From: Kribbella catacumbae DSM 19601
GTDB taxonomy: Bacteria > Actinomycetota > Actinomycetes > Propionibacteriales > Kribbellaceae
Assembly: GCF_000372465.1 (NCBI RefSeq)
Contig: NZ_AQUZ01000016.1
Location: forward strand, 62,001-126,000
Direction: 5' to 3'
DNA: 64,000 nt
In this document: one piece after another, positions 1 to 9,300 of the stretch
Position numbering within the stretch: position 1 is the first letter of the stretch
How the letters are laid out: each line of letters opens with the position of its first letter
The notes under the pieces: model-generated
Seen by the model: only the letters and a program-made list of their open reading frames with translations
Told to the model about the DNA's origin: nothing
Database searches by the model: none
Translations under genes and position numbers: made by a program

Positions 1-480
1 CCGGGTCTCACCCTTGATCTTGGGATCCTTCAGCGTCGGCAGCACCGACGTCAAGCCCTTGTTCGGATCGAGCAGGATGGCCGGGTCGGGCGCGCCCAGA
101 CCGGCCAGCTGCGACGGGGGCAGCTCGATGAAGCTCGGGGTGAACGGCAGCTTCGCGTAGACCTTGCTGCCGACCGCGATCACCTCGGCATCGATCGGCG
201 AGCCGGAGGAGCGGACCGTCAGCTTGCCCTTGAACGCCGGGGCGTGGGTGGCGACGCCGTCACCGCTGGCCAGCACCTGGCCGGAGTCAGGCAGGTCCCG
301 CCCGGTGATCACGAGGTGCACGCTGGCGGCTTCGTCGATCGTCTTCTTGACGTCCGTCAGCAGAGCGACCGGGTCGTCGCCCTTCTTGCCGTCGCCGCCG
401 TCGGTCTTCTTGTCGTCGCTGCAACTGGCCAGTGACACAGCCAGCACCATTGCCGCGCTGAGCGCGAGCAGTCTCTTCAT
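1..480 (-). CDS. LppX/LprAFG-like lipoprotein (3' end outside window)
   Basis: Reads leftwards from ATG at 478-480 and is still open at base 1, so only the first 160 residues are visible. The N-terminus is a lipoprotein signal (MKRLLALSAAMVLAVSLASC) with lipobox LASC and the lipidated cysteine at residue 20, followed by a charged D/K/G-rich linker. The stretch from about residue 40 (a DVKKTIDEAASVHLVITG-like segment, then GDGVATHAPAFKGKLTVRSSG and an IAVGSKVYAKLPF strand) matches the LppX_LprAFG lipoprotein fold, which binds lipids or lipoglycans at the outer face of the membrane in Actinobacteria. The start lies 4 bases after the stop of the topoisomerase gene, with a GGCAGG-like ribosome site inside that gene, so the two are probably co-transcribed. 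The family call rests on pattern only; the ligand is unknown. Confidence 0.8.
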   Translation of the reverse strand, partial: MKRLLALSAAMVLAVSLASCSDDKKTDGGDGKKGDDPVALLTDVKKTIDEAASVHLVITGRDLPDSGQVLASGDGVATHAPAFKGKLTVRSSGSPIDAEVIAVGSKVYAKLPFTPSFIELPPSQLAGLGAPDPAILLDPNKGLTSVLPTLKDPKIKGETR

Positions 481-484
481 GTAC

Positions 485-2935
485 TCAGCCTGCCAGGTCT
501 GCGGCACCGGCCGCGATCGGCTGAGCCACCGGTACGCCGGAACCGTCGCGGCGGGGGTCCAGCGGGGGAAGGTCGACCGGGGCGCCACTGTTGGCGCTGG
601 CCTTGATCGGGGCCGCTCCGACGAAGGCGAGCAGCAGCCCGTCCTCGCCCTTGAGCAGCCGGTGGCAGCGGACGCCACCGGTCGCCCGGCCCTTGCTCGG
701 GTACTCACTGAAGGGCGTCACCTTGACCGCGCCGACCTCGGTGCCCGGCAGCGCCGAGGACGAGCCGGAGATGGTCAGGACGTGCGCCTCCTTGCCCGGC
801 TCCACCGCACCGAAGTAGGTCACCTTCGCTCCGGTCGTCAGGCGCACACCGGCCATGCCGCCCGCAGTACGGCCTTGTGGTCGGACAGCTGAGGCGCTGT
901 AGTGCAGGAGCTGTGCGTCGCTGGTGATGAAGCAGAGTTCCTCTTCGCCCGTGGTCAGCTCGACCGCGCCGACGACCTGGTCGCCGTCGGTGAGGCGGAT
1001 GATCTCCCACGAGTCACGGTTGCTCAGGTGGTCCGGGGTGACCCGCTTGACGACGCCGGTCGCAGTACCGAGGGCGAGGCCGATGGAGTCCGGGTCCATC
1101 GTGGTGAGGGCCAGGGCCTTCTCGCCCGGCTCCAGCGAGATGAACTCCGGGACCGGTGCGCCGCCTTGCAGGTTCGGCGCGCTGGCGGTCGTCGGTACCG
1201 CGGGCAGGTCGAGCGACTCCAGCCGGATCAGCCGGCCGGCGCTGGTGACGAGGCCGTACTGTCCGCGGGCGGTGCTCTTGATCGCGGACACGATCGCGTC
1301 GTGCTTGGCCCTGTCCTCGCCGGGGCCGAACGGCTCCACGCCGTTGGTGCGGGCCAGCAGGCCGGTGGAGCTCAGCAGCACCCAGCACGGGTCGTCGGTG
1401 ACCTCGAGCGGTACGGCCGCGGTCTTGGTCGCGCCGGAAGACTCCAGCAGGACCGTACGCCGCGGGGTGCCGTACGTCTTGGCGACGTCGGCGAGCTCGT
1501 CGGAGACGATCTTCTTCAGCAGCGACTCGTCCTCGAGGATCGCGGTCAGCTTCTCGATCTCGCGCTCGAGCTCGGCCTTCTCGGTCTCCAGCTCCAGCTT
1601 GGAGAACTTGGTCAGCCGGCGCAGCGGCATGTCCAGGATGTAGTTGGTCTGGATCTCGGTCAGGTCGTAGATGTCCATCAACCGGGTCCGGGCCGCGGCC
1701 GCGTCGTCGCTGGACCGGATGATCTGGATGACCTCGTCGATGTCGAGGATCGCGACCAGCAGACCGTCGACGATGTGCAGCCGGTCCTGCGCCTTCTTCC
1801 GGCGGAACTCGCTGCGCCGGCGGGTGACGTCGTAGCGGTGGCCGAGGTAGACCTCGAGCAGTTCCTTCAGCCCGAGCGTGCGCGGCTGGCCGTCGACCAG
1901 GCAGACCGCGTTGATGGAGAACGAGTCCTCCAGCGGCGTCATCTTGTAGAGCTGCTCGAGCAGCGCCTCGGGGACGAAGCCGTTCTTGACCTCGATCACC
2001 AGCTGGGTGCCGTGGGCCCGGTCGGTCAGGTCCTTGACGTCGGCGATGCCCTGCAGCTTCTTGGCCTGGACCAGCGTCTTGATCTTCTCGATCACCTTCT
2101 CCGGGCCGACCGTGTAGGGCAGTTCGGTGACGACGATGCCCTTGCGCCGGGGGGTGACGTTCTCGATCCGGGCGGTGGCGCGCATCTTGAAGCTGCCGCG
2201 GCCGTTCAGGTAGGCGTCCCTGATGCCTTCCAGCCCGACGATCTTGCCGCCGGTCGGCAGGTCCGGACCGGGGATGAAGCGCATCAGGTCGTCGATGTCG
2301 GCAGCCGGCGACTTGATCAGGTGCCGCAGGGCCTGGATCACCTCGACCAGGTTGTGCGGGGCCATGTTGGTGGCCATCCCGACCGCGATCCCGGCGGCGC
2401 CGTTGACCAGCAGGTTCGGGAAGGCGGACGGCAGCACGGCCGGCTCTTCTTCGCGGCCGTCGTAGTTCGGCTTGAAGTCGACGACGTTCTCGTCCAGGCC
2501 GTTCGTCATCGCGACCGCGGACGGCGCCATCCGGCACTCGGTGTATCGCATCGCAGCCGGACCATCGTCCAGAGATCCAAAGTTTCCGTGGCCGTCGATC
2601 AGCGGCAGCCGCATCGACCAGGGCTGCGCGGTCCGGACCAGGGCGTCGTAGATCGCGCCGTCGCCGTGCGGGTGGTACTTACCCATCACCTCACCGACGA
2701 CGCGGGCGCTCTTCACGTGACCGCGGTCGGGGCGGATGTTGTTCTCCGCCATCGAGAACAGGATCCGGCGCTGGACCGGTTTCAGGCCGTCCCGGGCGTC
2801 GGGCAGGGCCCGGGAGTAGATCACCGAGTAGGCGTATTCCAGGAAGCTGCTGCGCATCTCGTCGGAGACGTCGACATCGAGGATGTGCTCCTCGAAGTCC
2901 TCGGGTTCGGCGGTGCTGCTGGTACGGCGTGCCAT
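485..2935 (-). CDS. parC: Type IIA DNA topoisomerase subunit A (topoisomerase IV ParC / second GyrA)
   Basis: 816 residues from ATG at 2935. An upstream in-frame TTG at 2965 is possible, but the ATG has GAGGAG 13 bases ahead and gives the family-like start MARRTSST. It is the DNA-cleaving subunit that works with a GyrB/ParE ATPase in decatenation. Visible motifs: DGLKPVQRRILF, GKYHPHGDGAIYDALVR, and AAMRYTE carrying the catalytic tyrosine near residue 126, then the coiled-coil tower region and a C-terminal beta-propeller. The propeller has only a degenerate QGRTAGGMAG where GyrA carries QRRGGKG, which favours a topoisomerase IV-type subunit over true gyrase. In the quinolone pocket HPHGDGAIYD, the position equivalent to E. 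coli GyrA Ser83 is glycine. A second GyrA-like gene away from gyrB is typical of actinomycetes. Confidence 0.93.
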   Translation of the reverse strand: MARRTSSTAEPEDFEEHILDVDVSDEMRSSFLEYAYSVIYSRALPDARDGLKPVQRRILFSMAENNIRPDRGHVKSARVVGEVMGKYHPHGDGAIYDALVRTAQPWSMRLPLIDGHGNFGSLDDGPAAMRYTECRMAPSAVAMTNGLDENVVDFKPNYDGREEEPAVLPSAFPNLLVNGAAGIAVGMATNMAPHNLVEVIQALRHLIKSPAADIDDLMRFIPGPDLPTGGKIVGLEGIRDAYLNGRGSFKMRATARIENVTPRRKGIVVTELPYTVGPEKVIEKIKTLVQAKKLQGIADVKDLTDRAHGTQLVIEVKNGFVPEALLEQLYKMTPLEDSFSINAVCLVDGQPRTLGLKELLEVYLGHRYDVTRRRSEFRRKKAQDRLHIVDGLLVAILDIDEVIQIIRSSDDAAAARTRLMDIYDLTEIQTNYILDMPLRRLTKFSKLELETEKAELEREIEKLTAILEDESLLKKIVSDELADVAKTYGTPRRTVLLESSGATKTAAVPLEVTDDPCWVLLSSTGLLARTNGVEPFGPGEDRAKHDAIVSAIKSTARGQYGLVTSAGRLIRLESLDLPAVPTTASAPNLQGGAPVPEFISLEPGEKALALTTMDPDSIGLALGTATGVVKRVTPDHLSNRDSWEIIRLTDGDQVVGAVELTTGEEELCFITSDAQLLHYSASAVRPQGRTAGGMAGVRLTTGAKVTYFGAVEPGKEAHVLTISGSSSALPGTEVGAVKVTPFSEYPSKGRATGGVRCHRLLKGEDGLLLAFVGAAPIKASANSGAPVDLPPLDPRRDGSGVPVAQPIAAGAADLAG

Positions 2936-3080
2936 GCGGGTCTGCGGGCTCCTCGGTGACAGCAACTCACGAGCGAGTTGCTTGGCGGCTGGGGCCCATT
3001 GTCACCGCAGAGGGGACCTGAGCCCAGCACCGACCCGGGTGTCCGCCGGATTTGAGCACCCGGAGTACGCCGTACGGGGT

Positions 3081-3109
3081 GTTCCGCCCCGCTGATCGCG
3101 GGGCGGAAC
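3081..3109. other. Strong 12-bp stem-loop between divergent genes
   Basis: GTTCCGCCCCGC at 3081-3092 pairs perfectly with GCGGGGCGGAAC at 3098-3109 around a 5-base loop. It lies in the divergent intergenic region between the topoisomerase gene and the LamG gene, about 145 bases upstream of the former start. No T-run follows on either strand, so a 5' UTR attenuator, a protein site or a terminator remnant are all possible. Confidence 0.55.
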
Positions 3110-3167
3110 CTCGGTCCCTCCTGGACCGGCGGGGGGATCGTCGCTCGGACACGGGCTCTTCGGTGCT

Positions 3168-3189
3168 CGCTTAGACCAGCCTCTAACCG
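3168..3189. promoter_or_regulatory. Palindromic operator candidate, copy 1
   Basis: CGCTTAGA-CCAGCC-TCTAACCG: the core TTAGA-N6-TCTAA is a perfect dyad. It is a near copy of the element at 3214-3235, with 46 bp between their starts. It lies upstream of the LamG/RHS locus, on the topoisomerase side of the other copy. The regulator is unknown. Confidence 0.5.
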
Positions 3190-3213
3190 TTCGTCCGCTG
3201 GGGCAGCGCCTGA

Positions 3214-3235
3214 CGCTTAGACGGTCCTCTAAGCG
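3214..3235. promoter_or_regulatory. Palindromic operator candidate, copy 2
   Basis: CGCTTAGA-CGGTCC-TCTAAGCG is a perfect 8-bp inverted repeat with a 6-base spacer and shares the TTAGA-N6-TCTAA core with 3168-3189. A weak -10-like TAATTC lies at 3263-3268, so this copy would sit just upstream of, or overlapping, the -35 of the LamG gene promoter. Two matching dyads about 46 bp apart suggest cooperative binding of a dimeric regulator. Confidence 0.55.
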
Positions 3236-3349
3236 TTGGCTTTCAGGGCCCTTCGGCTGGCGTAATTCGTCCACTGATGGCCGACCGGTCACGTCATGGG
3301 GAGTTGGGGGAGTGCTGTGCGCTACCCGCAGTCGTTGGGGAGGACACCG

Positions 3350-6300
3350 ATGCGTTCGAGGTATGCCATGAGCCGGTGGGCGAAGGGCTTGACCGGCTCG
3401 ATCGTGCTGACGCTGACAGCGGTCACGCTGCCGCTGGGCGCGGCCACCGCGGTAGGCGCCGGTCAGCAGGTAGCCAAGCTGCCCGCCGGGCAGCCCCCCA
3501 AACCACCGGCCAAGGCCACGACGCCGAAGGTGAAGGTCGCGCCGAACGAGGCGCAGGCCCGCGCGGCCGCGACCCGGCAAGGCACACCGGTCGAGGTGTC
3601 GGCGCTCCGCACCGAGACGCGCACCGTGGTCGCTCAGCCGAACGGCGAACTGAACCTCGAGATCAGCGCCGTCCCGGTCCGGGCCAAGAAGGGCGACACC
3701 TGGACGGCGATCGAGACCGGCCTGGTACGCCGTACCGATGGCGCCCTGGTGCCGAAGTCGGCGACGGTCGATCTCGCCTTCAGCGGCGGCGGTTCGGAAC
3801 TCCCGATGGTGAGCTACGGCAAGGACGGCAAGCGGCTCGCACTGACCTGGCCGGGTGCTCTGCCGACGCCGAAGGTGAGCGGCGACACCGCGACGTACGC
3901 CGAGGTCCTGCCCGGCACCGACCTGATCCTCAGGGCCACCGCGACCGGCTACACCCAGCACCTCGTGGTCAAGACCGCGGTAGCGGCGAAGAACCCCGCC
4001 CTGGACAAGATCCGGCTCGGGCTGACCACCAAGAACCTGACGATCCGCACCACCACAGGCGGCGGCCTGGAAGCCCTTGATGCCAAGGGTGCGGTCGCTT
4101 TCACCGCTCCGCCGTCGGCCATGTGGGACGCCGGCAGCGGTAAGGCGGTCGCGGGCGTCAAGGTGGATGCGAAGTCGCTGACACTGATCCCGGATCTGGC
4201 GCTGCTGCGCGGCCCGAAGACCGTCTACCCGGTGACGATCGACCCGGACTGGCGGACCTACGAGAAGACCTACTGGACCTCGGTGGTCTCGGGCAACGGC
4301 GGTACGGCGTACCCGAACACGAGCCCGGGTGGCAACAACGTCGCCCAGGTCGGCTACTGCAACTTCAGCGGCTGCAACGGTATCGGCGTGGCCCGGTCCT
4401 ATTTCCAGTTCGACACCGGCGCCTGGGGCTTCCTGCAGGGCAAGCGGATCATGGGCGGCACGCTCGACAGCGCGGTCGTGCACAGCGGCAACTGCACGGA
4501 CAGCCGGCACAACCTGTACGGAAGCTCGGCCGTCGGCAGCGGAACGACCTGGAACAACAAGCCGGGCGGATCTCACCTGTCCGGTGTCGACGTACCGCGG
4601 GCAAACTCGGCCGGCGGCTGCGGCGGCTGGAAGGAGGTCCACTTCCCGGTACCGGGGAGCGCGATCAGTACCGGCGGCCTCTCGACCTACTACATCGAGG
4701 CCGGCAGCGAGACCGACAGCAGCTTCTGGCGGAAGTACGACCCGGCCGCGACCAAGCTGCGGGTCCGCTTCAACACGGCCCCCAACAACCCGTACGACCT
4801 GGCCACTGACCCGACCCTGCCGGCGCCGTGCAAGTGGTGCGCGGGCAAGACCTACTTCAGCGGCAACACGATCAGCCTCAAGGCGAACTTGTCGGATCCC
4901 GACAACAACTCGGTCCAGCCGCAGTGGGACATCTGGACCAATGGCGTCGTGGACAGCCGGTTCGGCGGCACGCAGGGCTCAGGCGCGCGGCACGACACGA
5001 CTGCCCAGCTGACGGACGGCGCGACCATCGACTGGTACGTGCGCGGCTGGGACCACGACGAGAACAACGGCCACCTGCTCGACTCCAGCCTGTATGTCCG
5101 CGGACCGGGGCCCTTCGTCGTCGACAAGACCCCGCCCAGCTCGATGCCGAAGGTGACCGGGTCGCTGTATCGCGAGGACAACCGGTGGCACGGCGGCGTC
5201 GGCGTACCGGGCACGTTCACCGTCGAGCGGACCGAGAAGGACCTGCCGGACGAGGGCACCAAGGATGTCGACCACTACCTGTGGGGCACGGTGAACCCGC
5301 CGAACACGCGAGCCGAGGCGAGTGGCCTCGGCGGCTCGGCGAGCTTCGACTTCGTCCCGACAGTCGACGGGCCGCAGGACCTGTTCGTGCAGTCCGTCGA
5401 CCGGGCCGGTAACAAGAGCGCGATCAAGACCCTCCACATCTACGTCCGGGCCGGCAACGGCGCGCTCAGCCAGTACCCGCTCAACGGCAGCACCACTGAC
5501 GAGGCCTACCTCGGCGACAAGGACGGCACGCTGCAAGGCGCGCCGACGTATGGTCCCGGTGCGGTCGGCAGCGCGCTCAGGCTCGACGGGGTGAACGACT
5601 ACTTCGCCGCACCGAGTGCCGCCCGGACCGACAACAGCTTCAGCGTCTCGGCGTGGGTCAAACCGGAGTCGCAGTCGGATACCCGAGGGATGGCCATCGC
5701 CTCCCAGCAGGGCAACCGGGCGAGTGGCTTCTACCTCAACTACCGGGGTGACACGAAGAAGACCACCTTCATGCTTGTCAGCGCAGACCAGGACAACCCC
5801 GCCGCTCGCGGTACCGAGGGCCCTGCCCTGCAGCGTGGCGTCTGGACCCAGGTGACCGGTGTGTTCGACCGGCCGGCCAACCGGGTCCGGTTGTACCTGA
5901 ACGGTGTCAAGGTCGGCGACACCCAACTGCCGGCGGACTTCGTCCCGTGGCACGCGGCCGGACCGCTCACGGTCGGCCGGGAGAAGTGGAACGGTGTCGT
6001 CGGCAATCCGTGGCTCGGCGCGATCGACGAGGTCCAGGTCTTCGACCGGGTGCTCAGCGACACCGAGGTGCGGTCCTCGGTCGGCCGTGACAACGTCCGG
6101 ACCGGTCAGTGGAAATTCGACGAACTCGCCGGCCAGACCGCCCGCAACGACGTGGACGGCGGCGTGGATCTGCTGCTGACCGGACGCGCGGCGTTCACCG
6201 GTACCTCGGGCGGCGCGCTCGGCGGCGGCCTGCGGCTGCCCGGCGGCGACCCCGCGGACTTCGCCTCCGGCGGCCCGGTTGTCCGGACCGACCAGAGCTT

Positions 6301-9300
6301 CACCACCGCCGCCTGGGTCAACCTGGCCGAGGCGCCGTCGGACGGGAACAACCGCACGGCGCTGTCGGCCGAAGGCACCGTCAACAGCGCCTTCTTCCTC
6401 GGCTACCGCGCGCTGGACGGCGGCAAGTGGGAGCTGCACATGCCGTCGGAAGACAAGACCGTGCCCAGGCCTGGCGACGCGATGGTGCGCTCCGACGTCG
6501 CCGCGCAGCTGAACACCTGGACCCATCTGGCCGCCGTGTACGACGCTCCCGCGCACCAGATGCGGCTGTATGTGAACGGCAAGCACGCCGGTACGACGGC
6601 CCAGAACAACGGCTTCAACGCGACCGGTCCGCTGACCGTCGGGCGAGGTAAGTGGGAGGGCGGCCAGACCAACCCGTGGAAGGGCCTGGTCGATGACGTC
6701 CGGGCCTACAGCCGCGAGCTGTCCGAGTCCGAGCTCGCCGGCATCGTTGCCCGAAGCAACGTCACGGTGGCGAACTGGAAGCTGGACGGCAACCCGGCCG
6801 ACAGCTCCGGCCGGACCCCGGCGCTGACCGGCGAACTGATCGGCGGACCGGCCTGGACCGGTGGCCAGACGAATGTTCCGGCCGATTCCGATCTCGCTCT
6901 CAAGCTGATCGGCAACGGCGCCCACCTGGCAGCGCCGAGCCCACTCCCGGACCTGCGGAACAGCTTCTCGGTGGCAGCCTGGGCCAAGCTCGACGCGGAC
7001 GCCAAGCATGCGTCGGTGGTCTCGCAGGACGCCGGCCGGCTGAGCGTCTTCAACCTGCACGTGTCCTGGGACAAGCGCTGGGTCGTCGTGATGCGCAGTT
7101 GCGACGCGAACATGAACTGCACTGAGACCCGGGCGGCCGGTCCCGCGCCACAGGTCGGCGTCTGGACCCACCTGGCTGCCGTGTACGACGCATCGGCCGG
7201 CCAACTCTCGCTGCATGTCAACGGTGTGGTCGCCGGCACGCAGGACTACCGGCACGCCGGCATCCAGAGTGAACCGATCATGCGGCTCGGCCGGGCGACC
7301 TGGTCGACCGGTGCGGTGGTGGATCCGTTCCCGGGTGCGATCGACGACGTCGCCGTCTACAACCGGATGCTGTTTGCCGACGAGATCCAGACGATGGCCG
7401 GCCGCGATTTGTCGCTGGCCCACAACTGGCGGCTGGACGAACCGAGTGGACCGACGGCGGCTGACGCCGTCGGTGCCCGCGTCGGCACGCTCGCCGGGCC
7501 TACCCGGGTGCCGGGCCGGCTGGGCAACGCGCTGAACTTCAACGGCACGAGCGACGCGGTCAGCACGGCCGGTGTCGACGTCGACACCGCGAAGAGCTTC
7601 ACGGTCTCCTCCTGGGTCAAGCTGCGTGAGCTGTGCGACCTCGGCTCGAATCTGGTCTGCCGCACCACTGCGGTCAGCCTCGACGGTGGCGCCACCAGCA
7701 AGTTCCGGCTGGGCCATGTCCGCGACACCGACAACAACCAGCTCGGTGCCTGGACGTTCGAGATGCCCGAGGCCGACGGAACGGTCACGAAGGCGTCGGT
7801 CTCCGCGACGGAGTCGGACGTGAACCAGTGGGTGCACCTGGTCGGCGTGTATGACGCCAAGGCCCACCAGCTCTGGCTGTACGTGAACGCGACCCGTCAG
7901 GACGACGGCACACTCCAGAGACCCTGGGCGGCCGCCGGTGGGCTGCAACTCGGACGGGGTCGCGTCGCAAACGATGCTGCGGAGTACTGGCCCGGTGCGA
8001 TCGATGACGTCCGCCTGTACGTCGGTGCGCTGGACAAGTCCCGGATCGAGAGTCTCGTCGCGTCGTACCCGAAGCAGGGCGGTGGTACTCCGGTGCTGCC
8101 GACCGACACGGCGGCGTACTGGAAGTTCGACGATGACAAGGGCACGGTCGGCGTTGACTCGTCCGGTCACGGCAAGACCGCGACTATGAAGGGCGGCAGC
8201 GGCTGGATCCCCGGGCGCCAAGGGGTCGGTGCGTGGTTCGACGGCACCAGCGGGTACGCCGAGACCGCGGCTTCGGTGATCGACACGACCAAGAGCTTCT
8301 CCGCGGGAGCGTGGGTCTACCTGACCCAGACGGACCAGGGGAACCGGACGATCCTGGCGCAGGACGGCAACCGGGTGAGTGGCTTCCTGCTGCAGTACAA
8401 CGGTCAGTCCGGCAAGTGGGCTGCCGTCGTACCATCCGGTGACAAGGACGACCCGCTGGACAACATCGTCCTAACGTCCGCGCAGAAGGCCCGGGCGAAC
8501 CACTGGACCCACGTGGCGATGGTGTACGACGCTCGGCCGGACTCCAAGCAGCTAAAGCTGTACGTGAATGGTGTGCTGTCGGCTGCCCAGGTTGGCGTGA
8601 CTCCGCTGGCTGCTACCGGTCCGACCACGATCGGCCGGGCCAAGTGGAACGGCGGCGCGGTGGACTTCTTTCCACGCGGTATCGACGACGTACGAGTCTT
8701 CACCCGGGCGCTGTCCGACGGCGAGATGCGCAAGGTGCATGACGACGTCGGCTACCCGAACATGGGTTCCTGGCGCTTCGACGACGACTCCCCGCGGGAC
8801 TGGTCCTGGCGGACCAACGCCAGCACCTTGGCCGGTACGGCGTCGTACCCGGCCAGCCCGATCGCCGGTAAGGCGTTGCAGCTCGACGGCTCGTCGGCGA
8901 TCACCACGCAGTGGTGGGCAGCTCAGCCGCAGGACAGCTTCACGGTGTCCGCGTGGGCCAAGCTCGACCGCACCGACAAGATCGCGACCGTGCTCGGCCA
9001 GGATGGCGACCAGATAAGCAGCTTCGTGCTGCAGTACCGGCCGGCACTGGGCAAGTGGGTCTTCGGTGCGCCGAGTGGTGACGAGGACGGCGCGCAGTCG
9101 CGGTACGCCGTGTCGAATCAGCCCGCCGTCGCAGGACAGTGGACCCACGTCGCCGGTGTCCACGACTACGCGGCTCGCCAGCTGCGGCTCTACCTGAACG
9201 GCGCATTGACGGGCACGCTCAGCGACGTTGCGTTGCCGGAGAAGTGGGGCTCGTTCAGCATCGGCCGGGCCAAGGTGAACGGGGTCGCGGGCGACTTCTT

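Noticed and set aside
4979..8221. Long minus-strand open frame (over 1000 codons) opposite the LamG gene
   Set aside because: Its protein is Arg/Gly/Ala/Val-rich with no family motifs and mirrors the codon pattern of the LamG gene; it is a third-position GC shadow. The same applies to the long plus-strand frame opposite the topoisomerase gene (902-2959).
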